Below, one piece after another: positions 4,859 through 9,679 of a stretch of 9,679 bases of DNA. The notes beneath the pieces are model-generated. The model made no database searches and was not told the DNA's origin. It worked only from the letters and a program-made list of their open reading frames with translations. The translations under genes and the position numbers were made by a program. The stretch lies in the NCBI GenBank assembly GCA_038254195.1, contig JBBSGJ010000085.1, forward strand, positions 1 through 9,679. The letters run 5' to 3'. Numbering within the stretch: position 1 is the first letter of the stretch; every line of letters starts with the position of its first letter. The DNA is from JBBQAA01 sp038254195. Lineage in GTDB: Bacteria; Actinomycetota; Thermoleophilia; Solirubrobacterales; Solirubrobacteraceae.

Positions 4859-6040
4859 GTGTCGGAGTTGAGCAACGGACACGGCCGCGAGGTCGTCATC
4901 GTCGAAGCCGTCCGGACGCCGATCGGCCGCGGCCACAAGGAGAAGGGCTACTACTCAGGCACCCATCCCAACGAGCTGCTCGGGAGGACCTACTCCGAGG
5001 TCATCGTGCAGGCGGGGATCGATCCGGGCGAGGTCGAGGACGTCATCTGCGGTTGCGTCCAGCAGTACGGCGAGCAGATGTTCAACGTTGGCCGCAACGC
5101 CTGGTTGCAGGCCGGGCTGCCCGTCGAGACGCCGGCGACCACGGTCGACCGCCAGTGCGGCTCGGCCCAGCAGGCCGTGAACTTCGGCGCGGCGCTCATC
5201 GCCGCGGGCGTGCACGACACCGTCATCGGCGGCGGCGTCGAGCACATGGGCCACATCCCGATGGGAGTCGGCTTCAACTGGGTCGATCAGGTCGGGTCCC
5301 CGTGGCCGCCCGAGCTCCTGGAGCGCTACGACCTCGTGCCCCAGGGCCTGTCGGCGGAGATGATCGCCGACCAGTGGGAGATCCCCCGCTCCGAGCTCGA
5401 CGAGCTCGCGGTCCGCTCCCACCAGCGGGCGGCCAGGGCGACCGAGGAGGGCCGCTTCGAGCGGGAGATCGTCCCGATGCAGGTCAACGGGGACACCTAC
5501 GCGACCGACCAGGGCATCCGTCCCGAGACCTCGCTGGAGACGCTCTCGCAGCTCAAGCCGGCGTTCACGCCCGACGGGAAGATCACGGCGGGGAACTCCT
5601 CGCAGATCTCCGACGGGGCGGCGTCCGTGCTGCTCATGGCCCGTGAGAGGGCCGAGGCGCTCGGCCTCGCGCCGCGGGCGAGGATCGTCGATCAGACCAC
5701 GGTCGGCGTCGACCCGGTGATCATGCTCACGGGCCCGATCCCCGCCACACGGAAGCTCCTGGAGCGCAACGGGATGAAGATCGACGACATCGACCTCGTG
5801 GAGATCAACGAGGCCTTCGCGCCCGTCGTCGCCGCGTGGCGCCGCGAGCTCGAGCCCGACATGGACCGCGTGAACGTCAACGGCGGCGCGATGGCCCTCG
5901 GCCACCCGCTCGGGTCCACGGGCGCGCGGCTCATCGCCACCCTCCTGCACGAGCTCGAGCGCTCGGACAAGGAAGTCGGCCTGGTGACGATGTGCTGCGG
6001 CGGCGGCCTGGGGACGGGGACGCTGATCCAGCGCGTCTGA
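4859..6040 (+). CDS. Thiolase (acetyl-CoA acetyltransferase / steroid-type 3-ketoacyl-CoA thiolase)
   Basis: The 393-aa protein has thiolase length and a complete catalytic set: the acylated cysteine C100 in DRQCGSAQQAVNFGA, the NEAF motif at about 317-320, H349 in GGAMALGHPLGSTGARL and C379 in MCCGGGLGTGTL. It cleaves 3-ketoacyl-CoA to acyl-CoA plus acetyl-CoA, or condenses in reverse. RQCGSAQQ, VEHMGHIPMG, GNSSQISDGAASVLLM and MLTGPIPATRKLLERNG resemble the FadA5/FadA6-like degradative group of actinobacteria, so a beta-oxidation or sterol/aromatic side-chain role is likelier than PHB synthesis. The GTG at 4859 gives a short, acceptable N-terminus before EVVIVEAVRTPIGR; TTG at 4868 is an alternative. 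It is a single-gene unit behind the palindrome. Its stop is 19 bp from the convergent enolase-superfamily stop, and no clear terminator lies in between. Confidence 0.93.
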   Translation: MSELSNGHGREVVIVEAVRTPIGRGHKEKGYYSGTHPNELLGRTYSEVIVQAGIDPGEVEDVICGCVQQYGEQMFNVGRNAWLQAGLPVETPATTVDRQCGSAQQAVNFGAALIAAGVHDTVIGGGVEHMGHIPMGVGFNWVDQVGSPWPPELLERYDLVPQGLSAEMIADQWEIPRSELDELAVRSHQRAARATEEGRFEREIVPMQVNGDTYATDQGIRPETSLETLSQLKPAFTPDGKITAGNSSQISDGAASVLLMARERAEALGLAPRARIVDQTTVGVDPVIMLTGPIPATRKLLERNGMKIDDIDLVEINEAFAPVVAAWRRELEPDMDRVNVNGGAMALGHPLGSTGARLIATLLHELERSDKEVGLVTMCCGGGLGTGTLIQRV

Positions 6041-6059
6041 GCCCGCTTGCGCTGAGCGC

Positions 6060-7136
6060 CTAGCTTCTCCAGCGAAAGCCGGTGGAGGTCGGAGCTGGCG
6101 TGAGCGGCGACTCGGGCAACCCGGGCTCCGGCTCGGGTGCGTCGTAGCCGCCGGGGGCGAGGTCGTTCGGCCCGTCGGGGTGGAAGAGCGAGGCCAGGTA
6201 CTGGGCCTGGCCGCGGCCCGGGCCGAGCTCGAACTGACCGCCCGAGTAGGCCTGGATGCCGTGCTCTGCGCAGTGGTCGTAGCCCGCGCAGAGCGAGCGC
6301 AGCGACCCGAAGCGACTCGGCTTGACGTTCACCATCTCCGGCGGGAAGGGGAGGGCCTCGATGTCGGCGACGGAGTGGATCGGGGCGTCCCACGTGATCC
6401 GGTCGCGGTAGGGGCTGAGGAGCGCGTCGATGCGCGGGTCAGCCACGGCGGGGTCCTCGATCCACGCGTCTGGAAAGGCGGCGAGACAGCGGGCATAGAG
6501 GTCAGGGTCGACGGGGTTGTCGACGAGCGTCCCCGTGTAGAAGGACTTGAAGTCCAGCGAGTCCAGCGCGCCCGTGGCGGCGATCTCCCGCACGAGCTCG
6601 TCGTCCCAGTCGACGACGGGGTCGAGCTTGAAGCGCAGCCCGGGATAGCGGTCCAGGCGCGCGCGCAGCGGGGCGAGCGTCGAGGGCACGCCGAGCCGGA
6701 GGGACATGACGAAGGTGACGGGACGCGGCTCGCGCCCGAGCACGGCGTGCAGCGGCGTGCCGGCCTGACGGAGCGCGAGGTCGAGCGCGGCGGACTGGAA
6801 GGTCCAGCGGCGGTAGATCCGGGAGACCTCCCCCCGCACCGGCTCGTGGGGGAAGAGGTCCATGGCGTCGGTCCGGTCGACGAACTCTCCGAGGGTGGTC
6901 CTCCCGGCCAGGTCGAGGTACGGGCCCGCCTGCTGAAGCGCCTCGTGGTCCTCCCCGTCGTAGACGACGTCCTCCCCGACCCCCTCCTCACCGCCGCCGC
7001 GCAACCGCACGACGGTGGTCTTGCGGGTGAAGCCGGAGGAGACGTCGCGCGTGATCCCCGCGAGCGCGTAGGACTCGATCTCGAGGGGGAGAGGGGCGAG
7101 CAGGTCGAAGGTGGAGCCCGTGGTCTCCGCGCTCAT
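6060..7136 (-). CDS. Enolase-superfamily enzyme (Lys/Lys MLE-OSBS-like active site)
   Basis: The 358-aa protein has the enolase-superfamily layout: an N-terminal capping domain with GVGEDVVYDGEDHEAL (about 52-67) and then a TIM barrel. Likely catalytic residues can be placed in order: K170 in LRFKLDP, metal ligands D195 (SLDFKSFY), E227 (WIEDPA) and D250 (ITWDAP), and K272 in NVKPSRFG. A lysine on each side of the barrel is the pattern of muconate cycloisomerases, o-succinylbenzoate synthases and dipeptide epimerases. The tail (SGGQFELGPGRGQAQYLASL) serves the last strand. DFK replaces the usual D-x-N at the first metal ligand, so this is not a textbook member. The ATG at 7136 overlaps the dioxygenase stop (ATGA), making the two co-translated. 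Substrate unknown; a step in ring-fission product catabolism is inferred from the neighbour. Confidence 0.82.
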   Translation of the reverse strand: MSAETTGSTFDLLAPLPLEIESYALAGITRDVSSGFTRKTTVVRLRGGGEEGVGEDVVYDGEDHEALQQAGPYLDLAGRTTLGEFVDRTDAMDLFPHEPVRGEVSRIYRRWTFQSAALDLALRQAGTPLHAVLGREPRPVTFVMSLRLGVPSTLAPLRARLDRYPGLRFKLDPVVDWDDELVREIAATGALDSLDFKSFYTGTLVDNPVDPDLYARCLAAFPDAWIEDPAVADPRIDALLSPYRDRITWDAPIHSVADIEALPFPPEMVNVKPSRFGSLRSLCAGYDHCAEHGIQAYSGGQFELGPGRGQAQYLASLFHPDGPNDLAPGGYDAPEPEPGLPESPLTPAPTSTGFRWRS

Positions 7137-8080
7137 CGGACCACCGCCCGATCGGCCGGCGGTCGCGTCGGCGTCGTGCGCGGGTTGCCCAGGGGCGTGA
7201 GGCGCTGCTCGAGCAGCGGACGCAGCCGCTCGTGCTGGGGCGGGAGTATGAGCTCCTCCCCGAGCGCGTCGGCGGGCTCGTCGACGGCGAACCCCGGGGA
7301 GGTCGTGGCGATCTCGAACAGCACGCCGCCCGGTTCGCGGAAGTAGATCGAGTGGAAGTACTGGCGATCGATGATCGGGGTGGGGCGGTAGCCCGCCCCG
7401 GCGACGGTCTGCCGCCAGGCCGCGTGGTCGGCATCGCGCGAGTGCCAGGCGATGTGGTGCACAGTGCCCGCTCCCTGGATCCCGGCTGGGTCCGGCGGCA
7501 CGTCGTGGGCGTAGACCGCGAGGCGCTCGTCGCCCTTGGCCTCCCACTCATCGCGCCCGCCGGCGAAGCCGAGGGTCTCGCCGAGCAGTGCCCACGAGCG
7601 CTCCGGCTCGCGCGCGTAGGCGCGCACGCCATGGAAGCCCTGGATCGCGTGCTCACGGGGGATGCCCCGGAAGTCGGCGGTGAGAGGCACGTCGTCGACG
7701 TCGACCACCAGCAGCTCGGAATCCAGGCCCTCGGGATCGGCGAAGCGCAGGGAGCGATGCCCCCGCTCGGCGGCGCGGCCCTCGTCCCCGAGCCGCGCGG
7801 CCCAGAAGTCGAGCGAGGCCTCCGAGCCGACCCGCCACAGGATCCGGTGGACCATGCCCGCGCCGGCGCGCCCGGGCGCGGCGCCGGGGAGCTCGAAGAA
7901 GGTCAGGACGGACCCGGGCGCCGCGTCCTCGGAGGCGAAGTACAGGTGGTAGGCGTCGGGCTGGTCGAAGTTGACCGTCTTCTTGACGAAGCGCAGGCCG
8001 AGGACGCGGGCGTAGAAGTCGAGGTTGCGCCGGGCGTCCGCGGTGATGGCGGTGATGTGGTGGAGGCCTTCGAGGCGCAT
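7133..8080 (-). CDS. Ring-cleaving dioxygenase, VOC/glyoxalase superfamily (MhqO-like)
   Basis: The 315-aa protein has two VOC modules, one starting LHHITAITADARRNLDFYAR (6-25) and a second from about residue 145 (IQGFHGVRAYAREPERSW). Probable metal ligands are H8, H209 (GTVHHIAWHS) and E256 (GVLFEIATT), the His-His-Glu set of type I extradiol enzymes; YFHSIYFREPGG (241-252) is also typical. Relatives such as MhqO and MhqA act on hydroquinones or catechols using Fe2+ and O2. The ATG at 8080 is the family start; the in-frame ATG at 8119 lies upstream of the promoter and was rejected. It is the first gene of a two-gene operon with the enolase-superfamily enzyme. A good promoter ends six bases before the start, so the mRNA is probably leaderless. 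The exact aromatic substrate cannot be told. Confidence 0.88.
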   Translation of the reverse strand: MRLEGLHHITAITADARRNLDFYARVLGLRFVKKTVNFDQPDAYHLYFASEDAAPGSVLTFFELPGAAPGRAGAGMVHRILWRVGSEASLDFWAARLGDEGRAAERGHRSLRFADPEGLDSELLVVDVDDVPLTADFRGIPREHAIQGFHGVRAYAREPERSWALLGETLGFAGGRDEWEAKGDERLAVYAHDVPPDPAGIQGAGTVHHIAWHSRDADHAAWRQTVAGAGYRPTPIIDRQYFHSIYFREPGGVLFEIATTSPGFAVDEPADALGEELILPPQHERLRPLLEQRLTPLGNPRTTPTRPPADRAVVR

Positions 8081-8086
8081 GGGAGC

Positions 8087-8115
8087 AGGGTAGCGCGGAG
8101 TAGTTGCGCGTGCAA
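8087..8115 (-). promoter_or_regulatory. Promoter of dioxygenase operon (TTGCAC-17 bp-TACCCT)
   Basis: On the minus strand TTGCAC (8115-8110) and TACCCT (8092-8087) are separated by exactly 17 bases. TACCCT fits the actinobacterial TAnnnT -10, and the -35 keeps the TTG core. Only six bases separate the -10 from the ATG at 8080, which predicts transcription starting at the start codon. No Shine-Dalgarno is present. This is the best promoter match in the window. Confidence 0.55.
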
Positions 8116-8150
8116 TCACAGGGTGGGGCGAGTCCGTCCGGTCCCCGACC

Positions 8151-8156
8151 TAACTT
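8151..8156 (+). promoter_or_regulatory. -10-like hexamer TAACTT upstream of xseA
   Basis: TAACTT fits TAnnnT and lies three bases before GTG 8160 and 12 bases before GTG 8169. If it is the true -10, transcription would start near 8163 and the second GTG would be the working start codon. No clear -35 is visible. The 79-bp gap would thus hold two divergent promoters. Confidence 0.35.
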
Positions 8157-8159
8157 CCC

Positions 8160-9470
8160 GTGGCTGCCGTGTCCGCCGTCCAGGAGACCCGTGCCGAGTC
8201 CGTCGCCGAGTACGCCGGTCGGATCCGGCGCGCCCTCGTGGCCGTGGGCGGTGGGATGGTCGAGGGCGAGGTCCAGCGGCCCGGGCGCAGCGGCGGGGGG
8301 ATGCTCTTCTTCACGTTGACCGACGGAGAGGCGAACCTCTCGTGCAAGGTCTTCTCCTCGCAGGTCCGGCGCCTGGAGCACGAGCCGCGCGAGGGTGACC
8401 TCGTGCAGGTCCGCGTCGACCGCCCGGACCTCTTCACCCGCGCGGGCAAGCTCGATCTGATCGTCTCCGCCGTGCGGCTCGCGGGGGAAGGGGAGCTCCT
8501 GCGTCGCCGGCAGGAACTGCTCGATCGTCTGCGCGTCGAGGGCCTCTGCGATCCCGCCCGCCGGGTGCCGCCTCCGGCCTTCCCGCGCGCGGTGGGAGTC
8601 ATCGCCGGGAAGGGCTCGGACGGCCTCGCCGACGTCATCCGCGCGCTGCGCGACCGCTGGCCACCGGTGCGGATCGTCGTGTGTCCCTCCCTCGTGCAGG
8701 GTGCGGCGGCGCCGCGCGCGCTCGTCGCCGGGCTCGCGCGGCTACAAGAGCACCCCGAGGCCGACGTGATCGTCGTCGCCCGCGGCGGGGGCTCGGTGCA
8801 AGATCTCGTCGCCTTCGACGACGAGCGGCTCTGCCGGGCGCTGTTCGCCTGCTCGACCCCGGTTATCTGCGCCATCGGCCATACGGACAACGTTCCGGTG
8901 TGCAACCACGTCACCTGGTCGGCGACCACGCCCTCGCGCTCGGCGGAGCTCGCCGTGCCCTCGGCCGAGGAGGTGCGGGGCCGCCTTGACCTGGCCGCGC
9001 GGTGCCTGGCCGCGGTGCCCGAGCGCGTCGGGCGCCGGGAGGAGCGCCTGGGCGAGGCGGAGCGCGCGCTCGCCTCGGTTCCCGAGTGGCTGGAGCGCCG
9101 GCGCGAGCGGGTGGCCGCCCTCGTGCGCATGCCGCGCCTGCCCTCGCCCGGCGAGCTCGTCGCGCTCGGCGCCGCGCTCGAGGCCCGCGCCGCGGGGTTC
9201 TGGAGCACGCGCACGCATGAGCTCGCCACCCTCGGGGCCGCGGCCGGGAGCGCGGCCCGGCGCCTGCACGACGCCGAGCGCGACCTGCGGCACGCCGCCG
9301 CGGTGGTGGCTGCGTCGGACCACCGCCACCGGGGGTGGGCGCTCGTGACCGACAAGGACGGCGCCGCCATCACCCGCGCGGCCGACGTGGACCCCGGCGA
9401 CCCCCTGAACCTCCACCTCCCCGACGGGCGCGTCCGCGCCCGCGCCGAGCCCCAAGGAGCACGAGCATGA
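8160..9470 (+). CDS. xseA: Exodeoxyribonuclease VII large subunit, divergent
   Basis: The 436-aa protein shows the XseA order: an N-terminal OB-fold (about 18-108, with VEGEVQRPGRSGGGMLFFTL), a nuclease domain (about 140-270, GVIAGKGSDGLADVIRALRD and VVARGGGSVQDLVAFDDERL), a long Arg/Glu/Ala-rich helical region, and the usual C-terminal strand module (RGWALVTDKDG, LHLPDGRVRAR). With XseB it degrades single-stranded DNA in both directions in the cytoplasm. D158, R208, H241 and D243 occupy the positions of the four essential E. coli residues. However, the consensus GHExD-x4-D-x2-AD-x-RAxTP becomes GHTDNVPVCNHVTWSATTP: one residue is lost and later Asp and Arg are replaced. This suggests a lineage variant. 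The start could be GTG 8160 or, fitting the -10 better, GTG 8169. xseB follows with an ATGA overlap. Confidence 0.9.
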   Translation: MAAVSAVQETRAESVAEYAGRIRRALVAVGGGMVEGEVQRPGRSGGGMLFFTLTDGEANLSCKVFSSQVRRLEHEPREGDLVQVRVDRPDLFTRAGKLDLIVSAVRLAGEGELLRRRQELLDRLRVEGLCDPARRVPPPAFPRAVGVIAGKGSDGLADVIRALRDRWPPVRIVVCPSLVQGAAAPRALVAGLARLQEHPEADVIVVARGGGSVQDLVAFDDERLCRALFACSTPVICAIGHTDNVPVCNHVTWSATTPSRSAELAVPSAEEVRGRLDLAARCLAAVPERVGRREERLGEAERALASVPEWLERRRERVAALVRMPRLPSPGELVALGAALEARAAGFWSTRTHELATLGAAAGSAARRLHDAERDLRHAAAVVAASDHRHRGWALVTDKDGAAITRAADVDPGDPLNLHLPDGRVRARAEPQGARA

Positions 9471-9679
9471 GCGATTCGACCAGCGTGACGTTCGAGGACG
9501 GCTACCGCCGCCTCCAGGAGATCGCCGATCGGCTGGCCGGCGACGAGGTGCCCGTGCACGAGATGTGCGCGCTGTTCGCAGAGGGCAAGGGGCTCGAGCA
9601 GGCACTGGGCGGGTACCTCGCCGAGCAACGAGCGCGCGTCGAGGAGATCGAGCGCGGCACGGGCGTCCAGGCCTTCCGG
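9467..9679 (+). CDS. xseB: Exodeoxyribonuclease VII small subunit, cut by window edge
   Basis: Seventy-one codons are visible from an ATG overlapping the xseA stop (ATGA). AAGGAG (9453-9458), eight bases upstream, is a good ribosome-binding site, and the overlap implies coupled production of the two subunits. The sequence VTFEDGYRRLQEIADRLAGD, followed by EVPVHEMCALFAEGKGLEQA, matches the two-helix XseB fold (consensus FEEALxxLExIVxxLExGxLPLEExLxLFExGxxL). XseB proteins bind along the XseA C-terminal helices in multiple copies. Family length is about 70-90 aa, so only a few residues should be missing. The second half (YLAEQRARVEEIERGTGVQA) departs somewhat from the consensus, in step with the divergent XseA. 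Confidence 0.9.
   Translation, partial: MSDSTSVTFEDGYRRLQEIADRLAGDEVPVHEMCALFAEGKGLEQALGGYLAEQRARVEEIERGTGVQAFR

Noticed and set aside
4955..5950. Minus-strand ORF of 331 codons inside the thiolase.
   Set aside because: It lies antisense to a complete thiolase with all its catalytic motifs and shows no domain of its own.
6041..6059. Terminator between the convergent thiolase and enolase-superfamily genes.
   Set aside because: GCGCTGAGCGC is only a five-base palindrome with a one-base centre and cannot form a stable hairpin.
6180..8398. Plus-strand ORFs of 388 codons each across the enolase and dioxygenase genes.
   Set aside because: They are mirror frames of verified minus-strand genes, with repetitive Gly/Arg/Val composition.
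8150..9628. Minus-strand ORF of 492 codons over xseA and xseB.
   Set aside because: It is a Ser/Arg-rich low-complexity shadow opposite two clearly homologous genes.

Overview
This is a densely packed, very GC-rich bacterial chromosome segment. GC-ending codons dominate every real reading frame. The protein families and the very short intergenic gaps point to Actinomycetota. Thermoleophilia/Solirubrobacterales is my best guess, from general style rather than a marker gene. I see no tRNA, rRNA, CRISPR array, insertion sequence or prophage, so this looks like chromosomal backbone with a few accessory genes.

Layout, left to right. (i) A GT4-type glycosyltransferase (minus strand, its C-terminus cut off by the window edge) lies 11 bp from a divergent DJ-1/PfpI-family protein. 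(ii) A BtuF-like cobalamin-binding protein (minus) converges on the PfpI gene with a 17-bp overlap. It diverges from a pterin-4a-carbinolamine dehydratase, and the two ATG start codons overlap on one CATG tetranucleotide. (iii) A CNNM/CorC-type membrane protein (DUF21, CBS pair, CorC_HlyC) follows, possibly preceded by a 20-codon leader ORF that ends in an ATGA overlap with it. (iv) A small two-gene unit encodes an unrecognised 111-aa protein and a 58-aa zinc-ribbon protein, overlapping by ATGA. (v) The only long gap (4490-4858) holds three inverted repeats and a doubtful minus-strand ORF. One repeat is a perfect 16-bp palindrome just in front of a thiolase gene. (vi) A steroid-type thiolase converges on a minus-strand two-gene operon: ring-cleaving dioxygenase (VOC fold), then an enolase-superfamily enzyme, again with an ATGA overlap. 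(vii) Divergent from the dioxygenase, xseA and xseB (exonuclease VII) run off the right edge, also overlapping by ATGA.

How it fits together. The thiolase, dioxygenase and enolase-superfamily enzyme suggest breakdown of aromatic, steroid-like or acyl-CoA compounds, with the thiolase probably under a dimeric repressor of TetR type that is not encoded here. The XseA sequence departs from the family consensus around its GHxxD motif. Several genes have a TAnnnT -10-like hexamer only 6-14 bp before the start codon, which suggests leaderless or near-leaderless transcripts. The best points to follow up are the thiolase operator, the dioxygenase/enolase operon, the unusual XseA motif, the zero-gap divergent starts, and the possible Asp/Pro-rich leader peptide before the CNNM gene. 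I do not see a clearly novel multi-gene defence or mobile system.
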